In this document: positions 1-12,099 of the stretch, piece after piece
Numbering within the stretch: the stretch's first letter is position 1
Layout: each line of letters starts with the position of its first letter
Assembly (NCBI RefSeq): GCF_964340395.1
Contig: NC_135554.1
Location: 16,204,092 to 16,268,091 of the forward strand
Direction: 5' to 3'
Source: Glandiceps talaboti
Lineage: Eukaryota; Hemichordata; Enteropneusta; Spengelidae
DNA: 64,000 bases
Position numbers and translations under genes: made by a program
The notes under the pieces: generated by a model
Told to the model about the DNA's origin: nothing
Database searches by the model: none
What the model saw: the letters and a program-made list of their open reading frames with translations, nothing else

Positions 1-2619
1 CAAATTGTTAATCAAATCGAAAATACAAGCCACTGTCCGTGGCAGAAGACTTCAAAGAGTCAATCCACCATGAACTTTGACTTGGCAGGTAAGACTTTAG
101 TCTATCAGCTAGCCCTCGTATGTTCTTCCGATAAAATACGACACACAGCCGAACAACGCTATCGAGGATGGAACATGCAAGCCCTCACATGCGAACTTCG
201 TTATAGCATCGAAAGAAAGCCCGAACGTCTAGCAGCAAGACTAGTAAGACTTAGACAGAAACGTAAACTACTGTATATTGACAGAAAGAGATTTGCATGA
301 ATACTGATTATAACGATAAGATTATACAGAGAGAGTGCATGCAGAAGCACAAGGCTAGCTACACCAGACAATGTGTTAGGCTACGTTCGACAGCTGTGCA
401 TGGAGGTAGTGCATTTCTACCTTCATGGACAGTATATTTGCATGCTAGATGTCAACAGGTACTACATATGTTATCTGGGTACAGATAATCAACACAAAGA
501 AATACTACTGCACTGTTCGTTGTTCATGATGAATACTTTCTCTCACCTATACCATAACAGGGTCATCTTCACGCAAAACATTGCAATATTTGATTGTAAA
601 CGATTTAGTACGGTAATTACCTGGTGTAGTCTTCAGCTGAACCGGAATGTTGAGGTGTGTTTTTAGGGAGTATAGGAATGCCTAGTTGTGCGCTGAATAT
701 ATAATTCAAGTTGAATCAGAGTAAACGAGCGTTGACCAATCAATAGCAACCGATGTTAACTGAACAATAGTGTGGGGGCATGAAGCCTAACAATACATAT
801 CAATGGCTATTGAAAATAGAATAAACAGTGAATGTGTTTCAACTGAGCATAGACCCTCCACCCACTGAGTCACTATACTTAGCGCCAAACTGACCTCTGC
901 GAATATTCCAAGGTCACAATATTACACGACGATAGCGTACCCGTACCCGTAAAGAGTTCCTTTTTTAAAATTGTATCCGGATCCCCCAACTGGGAAAAAA
1001 ACCACATTAAGTGTATTGACCTAACCACAAACATTAACAACCCTAAACCTAAGTTAGCAACTTTTTGTTATACGTTCCCTTTATTTTTCTTGATAAAATA
1101 ATGACAAAATTAGTGAAACTTAAAACTGGGGGTACACAAGGAACTCTTACCGTATACCTAGCCACATGTGATAATTATATCATTGCCTCTTTTGCTTTCC
1201 CTACATTTTACGTGTAGTTCAGACCACCAAAGTCTGAGCTTGTAGTAACTATTTGCTAGTGTCTGTCGTCAAGGTCCTTAACGTTTCAACTTGATCACTG
1301 CATGTTTTACAAGGTCTCTTCCATATGAAGTCGAGGCATCCATAACATTCCATGTACAATGTACTCCACCAACGGCCTCGGAGCCTAATAAAATTTAACG
1401 TTCGTATATTCCAGTATACTGTTGACATCAATGCTGATAAATTATGACCTGACAGTGGAACTGAAGATGCTGAACTACTATAGTCCACGCCCCATGTGGA
1501 TCTTTTATTACTTTCTATTTATAACACGACAACTAGATGTCACCATTTCACCAAGTTTAATATTACAAGTTAAAAAGGAAAACCTCACTTCTTAATTATA
1601 TTTGTAATGTCTGCCAGAGAAAATTATCATTTTGTCAAAGCTTTGGTGTTCATCATAAAAGTTGGGAAACCGCCGTGTCGTATGTCGCAATAGGCCATAC
1701 CCGCATCTAGATCTCACAAAGTCGAACCCCCATTTAAAGACAAGATAAAGGGGTGCATAAAAATGTTGAATAGCTGGGTAACTAAATCAACTTGTAATGC
1801 TATAGTATTTGTATTGCAAGATTTCAACACTTTGTCAATTCAAAGTAAGCTAATTGCATCTGAAAACAATGCTTGGCCTCTTTACGCCAATGCTATCAAT
1901 TTACAGACTCTTTGGTCCTTGGTGTCTTCAATAAATTCGCCTCGTCCGAAAAAGAATAAAATTGATATTTTAATATCTATATAATATATATCACTGCCCT
2001 GGTATCAGCTTCCCGCTATCTATAAAGCAATGCTCCATGCTTCCATTTTCAGTGTCTATTTATTTTAGAAAACGGTTTATTGTCTATAGCTGATTAACAT
2101 AACAATTGAGGTAATGTTTACTATTTTTTGTTTACCCTGCGCACTACATTGCTGACGAACTTGACATCTAAGCACAATCTTATCTATCATATCACGATAC
2201 CGGGAGACAACGGATTGAAGCTTACAGACACTGCGCCAATGGCAGACTCCTCATAATAAGTCTAGAATATAGAGCAGGAGAGAAAAATCAAATTTCGAAA
2301 TGACAAATTGTATGATGTATGTATATTATTTATCATTTTGAGAAATTTATGATATCAAAGTTGATCCTACTCTGTGAAGGATATCGATTCTCACATAACA
2401 ATTGTCACTCAGCAACGCGCAAAGACTCGAATATTAATCACACTTGAACTGTTTGAAACCCCATCTTTACCTTGGTCCTATTGACATGCATGAATTGCAG
2501 AAAGGACGCTGTTTAAACATGTCGCCAAACACCTAGTTAGAGAAATGGATATATTTTATTGCAATAGCTCACATGGGTGTCAAGACAAAATGTACTAATT
2601 ACGTAATTACTAAATAGTA
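1..2619. other. Left flank, no recognisable gene
   Basis: AT-rich DNA with only short ORFs. Bases 70-300 hold a 76-codon ORF rich in Arg/Lys (RKPERLAARLVRLRQKRK) with somewhat higher CpG than its surroundings. It matches nothing I recognise and might be a TE fragment. I see no tRNA, no repeats and no splice-supported exons here. Confidence 0.4.
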
Positions 2620-3033
2620 ATGTCTCATTCAGTTTATCCTTTTACTAGTACTACAATACTGGCTGATCCACAGGATACTATATCATTTATCAAGACTCGT
2701 TACCAGACTAATCATGGAGGGGACTCAATCCTCCTCCATGTTGTAAACAAGTCTGCACTGCCCCAGGTGATTGCACATTTTCAACTTTTTAACAACACTT
2801 GTCAAACTGCCGAAGATATATGTAATGAATTGAACCTTGAAAAATGGACGGTTCAGAGATCGTCACACTCCATCAATAGGATTAAAACGTATAGGAGATC
2901 GGTTCTGTTCGGGGTTGAGGTTATTAAATCTCACTGTACACTCGCTACGCTATTTATAATACCGAAGGTCGTTCAAGACTATGACACACCCTATATGTCA
3001 AATAAAGGCTTTACACGCTCCGATGACGATTGA
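2620..3033 (+). CDS. Unrecognised 137-codon ORF (doubtful)
   Basis: An open frame of 137 codons with a composition like a globular protein (e.g. NHGGDSILLHVVNKSALPQV, NELNLEKWTVQRSS). It is longer than most chance ORFs in this AT-rich sequence and is not low-complexity. I recognise no family, conserved motif, strong Kozak context or partner exon. It could be a chance ORF, an exon of an unseen upstream gene or a TE remnant. Confidence 0.2.
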   Translation: MSHSVYPFTSTTILADPQDTISFIKTRYQTNHGGDSILLHVVNKSALPQVIAHFQLFNNTCQTAEDICNELNLEKWTVQRSSHSINRIKTYRRSVLFGVEVIKSHCTLATLFIIPKVVQDYDTPYMSNKGFTRSDDD

Positions 3034-3645
3034 GTGAAACTTGTGATCATGAGTGGAGACCAGACCTTTTGTTATGGAGATACTAGAGTATGTACAATGC
3101 TCATGCTAGGCGTAAAGGGTTTTGTGGTCGTAGTAAATGTCAATATTGGTACAATAAGTTCAGAGCGAATTTCACATCGCCTTTACTTGTACTAGAAACC
3201 CGGAGAAATACTCTATCATACACATATGACTCATCATAGCCCAAGTTTAAAAGCAATCATGTGACATAATGTGTAGATAGAGGTCATAAAAAACAATGTA
3301 TTAACTCACCTATACGTTTAATAGTATATAGGTCTCAGCTACTAGTGATAGTGTGTCATATGCCCTCGGGCTGGTTGAATGAAATGTCCAAATGTCATTA
3401 TTGTATGGTATTCGTGTCAAAGTTCAGGGCTAGAAGCCGATTGTTCATGAACTTCACTTCCACTCGCCTATATTATATTACTTAGGTCGACGTATATCAA
3501 CGGGTGTTTGGATAGCATGGGCTGAACTGAAGGTCAGAACATTAACTCTTAAACACTAGATGGGTACACTCTATATCGTTAACATTTCCACAACACTATC
3601 CCTAATATCTTACCCAACTGTTCCTGGCGATATGAACAACCATAA

Positions 3646-5663
3646 GGGACCGGTCAGTTTCTTCGGCCTGGGGGGGGGGGTGGATTGGTAGGGGGGTCAC
3701 CCTGTTTTTGAAATTGGCAGTAGGGGGAGGTCATGCTTTTTTGAAAATTGTAGATAGGGGGGGTTATTGTGTTTTAAATTGTGATGGAAGAAAAAAAACC
3801 CTTTCTACAATGGCATATAGCCTTGTCTGAAATGTGGTACATGTCAATATTTGTTCTTGTCCCTGTTTCTTACATGAATTCTTTAATATTACTTATTAGT
3901 TCAAACATAACTATACATATACATATACATGTATTACCTAGCTACCACACTAGTTACAGAACATGTCATGTAAATGCTTGGCTGTTTCACAACCAATGCT
4001 TCACTTATATTGCAGTTTGGGGCAAAAGTGAACTTGTGACTTGAAGGTTTCGTAATGGCAATTTTCATAGATAGTTTATAAATGAAGTTAATCTAAATTG
4101 TTCTACTCGTCATGTTATTGACACTACAAATCACCACATCTCATCAGATTCCAGTTTCTATTATACACTAGGTATGACCACCTAAAGTTCTCTAACATAC
4201 CGGTGACTTTATTATACATATATTAATGCCCATATACTAATGTTACATGTCTATTTTATGTGATATAGGAAACTAATTTAAAACGTACATTTAGGTTAGC
4301 TTTTCGAAGCTTGGAAATATTACCTCAAAGGTTATGAATAACCTAAACATTGCCTTAGTATCTCAAGCAAAAAACTCCATATCTGCCAGGGGGAAAACCC
4401 CAAGGACTTCCTCACCCCCAGAGGTCACTCATGCATTCAACCAACAATCAGATGCACCAACAACCTTTTTACTGTCATAATGGTATTAAACTTTTCTTAA
4501 ATATTTTCACCCTATTCTAATTTGAGATGATATTGTCTTTTCAAGATGTGAAATATTTGCCAAGATAGTCTAAAATTGCCTTAATCTCCAAATCTCCCCT
4601 ACCAATGATACTACCATTAGATGTGCTGACCTACATGTATATAATGATGCCATTTAACTTTTTAAGAACATATTTCAACCCTTAGTGTAAGTTATAAAGA
4701 ATAGTTTCTGATACTTGCTGTCTTGTAAAGCATGGATTAAGTTATTGCTTGAATGGTCTAAATAGCGTAAATATTGGCAATAAGAGTAAAAATCCTTCAG
4801 GGCTTCTAGAGGGAGACCCCCCTCAGACCCCCCGCGTGAGGTGGACATATCCCAGTCTCAAGCTCTTCCCCTCTTACTGTCAAGATGCTATCAAAGTATA
4901 TTTCAAAAGTATTTCAACCCTATGTAGTTGTTTTTTACATGTTGGTGTTGTCTTGTAAGGCTTGGAAATTATTGTCTGAAAGGGTTGAATAGTCTCAAAA
5001 TTGACTTTTCAGGGAAAAAACCTCCAGGGCTTCTAGGGGGAGACCCCCTAGGACCACCTTCCCCCTGGAGGTGTACACATCCCAGTCTCAAGATCTCTCC
5101 CCTACCTCTTACTGTCAAGATCCAATCAAACTATATTTCAAATATATTTCAACCTTATGTAGTTGCTTTTTACATGTTGGTGCTGTCTTGTAAAGCTTGG
5201 AAATGATTTTCTAAAAATGTCTGAATAGTCTCAAAATTGACTTTTTAGAGTTAAAAACCTCCTGGGCTTCTAGGGGGAGACCCCCTAGGACCCCCCATGA
5301 CAGCTGTACATATTCCCTTCTCAAACTTTCCCCCTACCGTTCACTGTCAAGATGCTATTAAACTCCTTTTCAAATATATTTACCCTGTGTAGTCAATAAT
5401 TATAATTATGATAGTGCTAACCCGGGATCTTATAAAGTAGATGCAAGACAGTCAAGCAGTCCACACTGAGTCACGATAAAAAAATACCTGTCACTCATGC
5501 GAATATCATATATGGGGGGGGGGGTCATCATGTTTTAGAATTAAGTGATAGGGGGGTCAGCCTGTTTTGGGTTTTACAGATAGGGGGGTCAGTGACTTTT
5601 TGTCGGCCTGATTTAAGAATCCACCGCCGCCCCCCCCCCAGGCTGGAGAAACTGATCGGTCCC
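3646..5663. mobile_element. 2.0-kb DNA transposon with 34-bp inverted ends and TAA target duplication
   Basis: The left end GGGACCGGTCAGTTTCTTCG continues into a G run. The right end is its inverted counterpart, a C run then GGCTGGAGAAACTGATCGGT CCC. Both ends are flanked by TAA (3643-3645, 5664-5666). A 3-bp TWA target duplication fits the PIF/Harbinger superfamily. Several ATAGGGGGGTCA-type motifs follow the left end and precede the right end in the same orientation. No transposase ORF survives, so it is non-autonomous. Confidence 0.75.
4300..5400 (+). repeat. Internal tandem repeat of about 230-235 bp in the transposon
   Basis: The motif GGGCTTCTAGGGGGAGACCC recurs near 4799, 5029 and 5264 with a shared context (CTTGTAAAGCTTGGAAAT, TACTGTCAAGATGCTATCAAA, TTTCAACCCTATGTAGTTG). 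A more diverged unit lies near 4300-4600. The apparent ORFs here (4749-5206) are artefacts of the repeat. Confidence 0.8.
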
Positions 5664-6203
5664 TAACTTGTACATTATGCACTTTGTGGTAACATACTAT
5701 CCTTATTAAAAAAAATACTGACATTGTGGATACGTTCTAAAAAAATAAATCAATACGTTAGAAAAATAAAAGTAATACTGAATGAATGTCAACCCCGGGA
5801 AGACAAGCTAGCTACGGACACTTTTAATTAATAGGATGGCGTAGAATAAACGAATGAAACTTTCGCTTTTAACAATAGAGGGCGTGAATAATTGGCAGAT
5901 AGGACAGCGGGGACACCTTTGCTAGCCAGGGTGCTAGCAGTGCGTTCTGAGGTCATTTGAACTTGTAATATATGTGTATTGTCTAAATTTGACTGTATAA
6001 ACTTGAATTCCATTCATGTTTGATGGGTATTTGAAAGAAAAAATCTTTATGTTTGGACTGTACTTTAAGTGGATCTGTAATGTGAGCTCTTGCACTTTCC
6101 ACATGTCCTTGTATGTTGCTGTATGTTGATGGGTCCAAACAGTCGCCCCCCTCCCAGAAATCAAATGATTTACTATACCCCTTATATAATTAGTTAGAGA
6201 GAT

Positions 6204-6240
6204 CTTGGAGTAATTATACTGTCAGTATAATTACTCCAAG
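6204..6240. repeat. Perfect 18-bp-arm palindrome with 1-nt loop
   Basis: CTTGGAGTAATTATACTG (6204-6221), a single T, then its exact reverse complement (6223-6240). No T-run follows, so it is not a terminator-like structure. It has the same design as the larger palindrome at 29183. Confidence 0.9.
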
Positions 6241-6284
6241 GAGAGACTAACATCATTGACTGACTAATGAATGACTGACTGTCA

Positions 6285-6965
6285 GTGTCCTGGACAATTC
6301 ACAAGTCAACCTACTTATCTTCCATTCGTTATTCAAATTGGGGAAACTGCATAATAGATTTGATTAATAAATATAGTGAGAGCAATATTTGGTCTTGTAT
6401 TTGCAATTTAACTCTACCCGGTACCCCAAATATATTTGTATCATTCAGGACAACCTGTGTAAAGAGTTTTATAAGTCTTGGTATGATGGCTTATATGATA
6501 TCACAAGAAACAGAAGTGACAAAAATAAACTTAACATATAGAACTTTTAAGTTGGTATTTGAACTATAAAGTTATCTTGCTAAGATTAATTGAGAATCCC
6601 AATTGCCTTAAATTACTTGCAAAATTTGAGTTTCTGATTTTCATTCACAAACAGAGTTGGGTAGAGTGTTTACGCCAAAAAATCCTGCAAACGAAAGATT
6701 TTGCAAGTCTTGTGCTACAATTGTTGAAGATGAATATCATTTTTTTTATGGATTGTCCACAACATTATAATGAGAGAGAGGTTTTATTGTCTTCTATGTC
6801 ACTGAAATGTGCTTACTATACTATGTCTATGTTTTTACTATACAATGCTTTCCAGAGCATGTTTGTAAGTAATAAAAAGCGTGTTGTATTTCATATATTT
6901 TCATGTTTATTATTATTTCACCAGGAAATAAAAACAAAACAAAAATACAATAACAAATACATAAA
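6285..6965 (+). pseudogene. Decayed 3' end of a non-LTR retrotransposon (RT C-terminal zinc-knuckle region)
   Basis: Reading across three frames gives a KFRVSDFHSQTELGRVF-like stretch, ERFCKSCATIVEDEYHFF and then MDCPQHYNEREVLL. This CxxC...EDExHF...CP.Y..R pattern is the C-terminal region typical of many invertebrate LINE ORF2 proteins. Frameshifts (for example at the T run near 6740) and stops show it is dead. The upstream frame 6285-6569 (NKYSESNIWSCICNLTL) probably belongs to it. The A-rich stretch at 6927-6965 may be the old tail. Confidence 0.75.
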
Positions 6966-6989
6966 TTTAACAAAATATATACAATTGTT

Positions 6990-7608
6990 GTGTCAACATC
7001 GTCGGCGAAGAGACGAACTTGAGATTTCAGGTTGTCTGGAAGGTCGTTGCACGTGCTGCTGTGACGAGAGAAGTAGGCCTAGTACTGCACCCTGGGGACC
7101 CCAACGTCAACAGAATGATAAAGCTATGCCAGGGCTATGTTGGTTGCGAAGTCGTAATGACATCGTCCGTGACGGGTTGGATATTTTGAGGGCCCAGTGA
7201 AACAGCGCCTCCGACGACGTACGACATGCTACGCGACAACTTTCCCTGAGGTCATAGTTCGCGAGATTGCAATGCGAGTTGTCTTTTCGATCGTGACGTG
7301 CCGTGAGTTGTTGACATGACACAGCATTACACAACCTGACTGCATTCGTGGAAACCGAAAGCGCGTTGATTGAGTGACCGGAGATGACGCATGAACTGTG
7401 AAATCAAGATAAAGGTCAGTATTTCCATGTGTCTGTATATTTAAGTTATTTGTCGAAATTTTCTGCGAAGCCTCGTCTGCGCTGCTAATGCCCTTCGCTC
7501 GAAAACGAATGTCACCAGACCGACACACAGTGTAGCTAGCCACTCACAGTCGTTAGTCTATGTGTTGCTGTTACAAAGACTTGTACAGGTAATGCAAGGT
7601 GTACACAG
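6990..7608 (+). promoter_or_regulatory. CpG-richer block: candidate promoter and first non-coding exon of the ABCA gene
   Basis: This block is visibly richer in CG dinucleotides than the surrounding AT-rich DNA; the densest part is 7130-7400. A TATATTTAA word sits at 7436-7444. A strong donor (ACAG|GTGAGT) follows at 7609, so a non-coding exon of roughly 7466-7608 is possible. A second donor-like site, AAG|GTCAGT, lies at 7415. No long ORF runs through it. If correct, intron 1 would be about 10.8 kb. This is inference only. Confidence 0.35.
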
Positions 7609-8552
7609 GTGAGTCCCCATTTCTGCTTGATCGTTATTTTCAAATTCAGATGCCCGGTCGTAAGAGTTTGTTGGTGTGATATGTGTACGTCATGTACGTG
7701 GTAATCACGGAGGGGCTCATAAGTCCATAACCCTTGATTGATCGTCGACTTTACTGGTAACCTCAAAGGCAACCAACCACAACCATGATCAGTTCTTACA
7801 ATTTACATGTCTTAGGAAAGGAATTAATCAGTGAGAGTTGTAAATATGGTAACATTGCCTATTCAGAGATCTATCGGAAGAGACTTTTACACGTAAGTTA
7901 CTAGTAAATTCGAATTTTACAAAACCACCAAAGACCATTACTGCAGTGCAAATTGGCTGGGGGGGGGGGGATACACATCGTACGGTATACAATATATACT
8001 ACATGTATATTCTCAAACCCTGTCTTGTCCATGCTACAAACAGTTCATGGGCTTTTTTGCTTCATTGAAATTCTATGGTTTAGTTTACTGTCAAATACTG
8101 CATGTGTGTCAAATTCCCAAAAGTCCATACTAGTTTTAGAACAGAGTGATTTACACTAGGCCTCCAATTAAATTATTGCAAATGAAAAGATAATTACATG
8201 TACATTGAAAAAAATTATCTTACAAGTTACATACTATAACGCGTACTCTATGACAGGATGAGTTATTTTAACAAATTTTCTTTGATTTTTTTGCACTCTT
8301 TCATGTGATTGAAATTAAAAAAAGAATATATTATACACAGTCTTGAAAATGTAATATATAACATTCTGATTTGATGTCATTTACACTTTTGTTTATCTGT
8401 TTTGCACATTGTCATCTGAATGAATGTAATTATAGTCCGTCAGTAACTCTGTCTTACAGTTGTGATTCTTTGTATGTACATGTATACGATTTTAAAGTCA
8501 TAATGGAGGAGGTATTACGATTAGTCTGTACAAGTGATATTAAGAAATTATA

Positions 8553-9175
8553 TGTATAATAATAATGATAATAATTACTTTATTCATTATGAAAAAATGA
8601 AGATTCTTTGCAACTACATAGCCACAGATTACATTTACACAAATGAAAACCAATGAAAAGTAGAGATTACAATACATATGAATACATACATTTACAATGT
8701 AGCAGTGATTACATCAATACATGTTATTGATGAGTTGAACTGATCTTGGCACGAAACTTAACTTAAACCTGTTTGTACGTGCATGTGGTACTCTTATTAG
8801 GCGACGGCCACTTGGGACATATTCATATTCTGTATGTACAATGTAGTGGATGTGTTAAATCTTTGATAATTTTTATAGCGCTGTAGTCTTAATCGCTTTG
8901 TCTTTATACAATATAGAGTTATCAGATAGTTTGTAGGTTTCATTATCAACTAATTTTCTGCATTATGTTCCTAGGACGGTTTAGATCGTGTTTAAGATAG
9001 GTAGGCAGCATATCATAGAAAGCAGTGTTAGCATAGCTGAGAACTGTATAAATAGTTGAATTGTAGAACATAGCAATGACATTGGAACTAACAGTAACAT
9101 TTAACTTTCTCATGGACCTTACATAATACAACCTTTTATTTGCCTTATTTTTATTAGACGTAAATGATCATCATA
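8553..9175 (-). pseudogene. 5'-truncated LINE (reverse transcriptase C-terminus) on the minus strand
   Basis: The minus strand reads KNKANKRLYYVRSMRKLNVT, FYNSTIYTVLSYANTAFYD, LNRPRNIMQKIS. After a frameshift it reads YEYVPSGRRLIRVPHARTNR FKLSFVPRSVQLIN and then a stop. This order is the C-terminal domain of CR1/L2/Rex-type reverse transcriptases. The element ends at an AATAAA and an ATT-rich tail (8559-8580, seen as TAATAATAATGATAATAA on +). It is 5'-truncated, as usual for LINE insertions. Confidence 0.85.
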
Positions 9176-9404
9176 CAAATACAGGATACTAAATGACAAA
9201 CAGGTCTAATATCTTATTTTATTACAACACTACTTTCATTTAATAGACACTCTAGTTCTCTATTTTGAATACATTGTACTATATACCAATGGCTATGTCA
9301 ACCTGTAGCTACTATACGTTCACCATTTATTTATTAGCACATTTTCTTTGAAACCCAAGTTGTAGACTTGTGTAGATACAATTTAATATAAAGACTTCAG
9401 ACAA

Positions 9405-10262
9405 CAGTAGTGTAGTCTAGTGTAATCTAGTCTAGTCTAATCCAGTCTATTCTAGTCTAATCTTGTCTAACCTACTCTAGTCTAATCTAGTCTAATCTAG
9501 TCTAGTCTAGTCTCATCTAGTCTAGTCTAGTCTAGTCTAGTTTTGTCTAGTCTAGTCTAGTCTAGTCTAGTCTAGTCTAGTGGTCTACTGTCTAGTGTAG
9601 TCCAGTCTAGTCTAGTGCAGTGTAGTTTAGTGTACATTAGTGTAGTGAAGTCTAATCTAGTCTACTCTAGTCTAGTGGTCTACTGTCTAGTATAGTCCAG
9701 TCTAGTCTAGTGCAGTGTAGTTTAGTGTACAGTAATGTAGTGAAGTCTAATCTAGTCTAGTCTAGTCTCGTCTCGTCTAATCTATCTATTCTACTCTAGT
9801 CTAGTCTTGTTTAGTCTAGTCCAGTCTAGTGGTCTACTGTCTAGTCTAGTGCAGTGTAGTTTAGTGTACATTAGTGTAGTGAAGTCTAATCTAGTCTACT
9901 CTAGCCTAGTGGTCTACTGTCTAGTATAGTCCAGTCTAGTCTAGTGCAGTGTAGTTTAGTGTACAGTAATGTAGTGAAGTCTAATCTAGTCTAGTCTAGT
10001 CTAGTCTCGTCTCGTCTAATCTATCTATTCTACTCTAGTCTAGTCTTGTTTAGTCTAGTCCAGTCTAGTGGTCTACTGTCTAGTCTAGTGCAGTGTAGTT
10101 TAGTGTACAGTAGTGTAGTGTAGTCTAATCTAGTCTAGTTTAGTCCAGTCTAGTCTAGTGGTCTACTGTCTAGTCTAGTCTAGTCTAGTCTAGTGCAGTG
10201 TAGTTTAGCCTACGGTGTACAGTAGTGTAGTGTAGTCTAATCTAGTCTAGTTTACTCTAGTG
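9405..10262 (+). repeat. (TAGTC)n satellite with a higher-order repeat of about 235-240 bp
   Basis: Nearly the whole stretch is built from TAGTC/TAGTG/TAATC pentamers. The marker GGTCTACTGTCTAG occurs at 9582, 9677, 9831, 9911, 10070 and 10160. Spacings alternate between short (80-95) and long (154-159), so short plus long blocks have amplified as a unit. Confidence 0.92.
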
Positions 10263-11081
10263 TACAAAGTGTACTAATTTTTTCCAAAATCATACCCTAT
10301 TCCCAGACTTTTATCCTTTGTTCTACTGTTATTTTCATAAAAATAAGACAGATGACAGTACTGTCACTTTGATGAATTACTTTATGTTTACAATTCCCTA
10401 AGTATACAATGTACTGACCTGACTGAACATACACCTGTTGATATGTATTTTGAATAGTGTATGAACTATGATTAATACATGTATGAGCTCAGTTACTCAG
10501 TAACTACATGGTCAGGTTTTAAAAAGGAAATTATAAAATCCTAAATATGCCTAGTCTGGATGTCAATGTGGTCTCTAACTATAGGTGTAAATTGTAACAA
10601 TACTGTATAGGGACTAGACTAAAATATGCCAGGACCACTCTTAAATTCTCCATTTCGTTGTTGTAGTTTTTTGTTTCCTTATGAGTCTGATTTTAAGCAT
10701 GATAGCTATGTCGTGACGGTGATGGCTGTACAATCTATAAGTTCAGTTACTGTTTCTCATAAGAATAAGAAAAAAACTAGTAATTTAGGGTAATCAGGAA
10801 TTTCCCCATTGTATCAATTCAATCCTGCAACTTAAATTTGACAGATTTTGAGATTCTGAGTTTGGTGATATTAGTCTGTGTTACAGGATGTACAGAGTGT
10901 AAGATAAGTCATCTTGTTCAGTCCTAGTATCCCTTGAGTGCTGGCTGATAGCATGGCACGAATGTCTATATCTTACAGACTATGAGTAACAGTACTTTAA
11001 GAAAAACACTCAAGATGTAAAAACATCAGATTTAGAATATAGATCACATGATACTGTGTCATTTAATGTGATACATGTACT

Positions 11082-11258
11082 ACAGATCACCCTGTTGACA
11101 TGGTAACAAACACAGATCATCCTGTTGACATGGTAACAAACACAGATAACCATGTTTACATGGTAACAAACACAGATCAGCATATTGACGGTAACAAACA
11201 TTGCATCCTGTTGAAATGGCAACAAACACAGATAACCCTGTTGACATGGTAACAAATA
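11082..11258 (+). repeat. 30-bp minisatellite, 6 copies
   Basis: Unit ACAGATCACCCTGTTGACAT GGTAACAAAC. Copies start at 11082, 11112, 11142 and 11172; then one copy with deletions and a final one. The minus-strand ORF across it is an artefact. Confidence 0.92.
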
Positions 11259-11947
11259 CTTCCTTGCTGGTAATAGGTTTTACAACCTGTTTGCATGATT
11301 TGTGATATATGGTCCTGAATTTTGATGTCCACAGATTTCTCCTAAAATGTGGTCCTTCATAATTTCAAATTTGAGAGAGATTCAAACTTCCATCATGTCA
11401 ACACAACCTTGTTCTACCTTTGACTACATGGTACAGTGTATGTTGTTAGCTTAGACGATTCAGAGTTCAGAGGTCATTAACCCTATATGACGCTATCAAC
11501 CATTAACCAATGTCTATATTCTAGTTTCATTTTGATAAATAGTTTGAAATGTGAACAAAAAGACATTTACAGGAATATGAGTAAGATTTCCTTTTTGACC
11601 TTTATTTCTTTCATATATGGTTTTAGATTTTCTCCTAATATTGAAAGTGATCAACCTTTCCTGCTATTAGAACAATAAAAATAAACAACAATATATGAAG
11701 GAAAAAAAGGTATGAAATACAAAAATATAGCCATATTCCTACATCAGATTGTAGACAACATGGATAAACTCCTCATAGAAAATTTTTAGAATGATATGAA
11801 ATAAATGTGATTATGAATTTTTATGCCTCATCTTTTCTTTCAAGAGAGAGAGATATATAATATGACTGTTTGATAGGTGGCCAGTTCATTGCTGTACCCT
11901 TTTTTATCACTTTGTTGTATTACCATTTCATGTACTACTTCATGTAA

Positions 11948-12099
11948 GGCAAAAAAAAAAATTGTTTCTGGTCAGGACAGTTTGTCTAAAATGGTGCATA
12001 TTTTTTATTTTTTATTTTTTTTAATTTAAATTTGTTTTTTATTCTCAACAAACCTGTAACTCAGTCTACTATTCATGGCAGTTTTTTTTGTGGGGGGCC
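11948..12099. mobile_element. MITE family A, copy 1 (internally deleted, 152 bp)
   Basis: Starts GGCAAAAAAAAAAATTGTTT CTGGTCAG and ends TTTTGTGGGGGGCC. It is flanked by TAA on both sides (11945-11947, 12100-12102). The inside (TCTCAACAAACCTGTAACTC, AGTCTACTATTCATGGCAG) is shared with copy 2 at 45482. TWA duplication: PIF/Harbinger-like. Confidence 0.78.

Noticed and set aside
4749-5206. Two consecutive + strand ORFs (about 70 and 92 codons)
   Set aside because: They repeat each other because they translate successive units of the 230-bp tandem repeat inside the transposon.
7107-7772. Three overlapping minus-strand ORFs in the CpG-rich block
   Set aside because: Open frames are favoured by the higher GC content. 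No domain, no continuity, and the translations look random.
9405-10262. Telomere-like or centromeric satellite
   Set aside because: TAGTC is not a known telomeric unit, and the array is only about 0.86 kb within a gene region.
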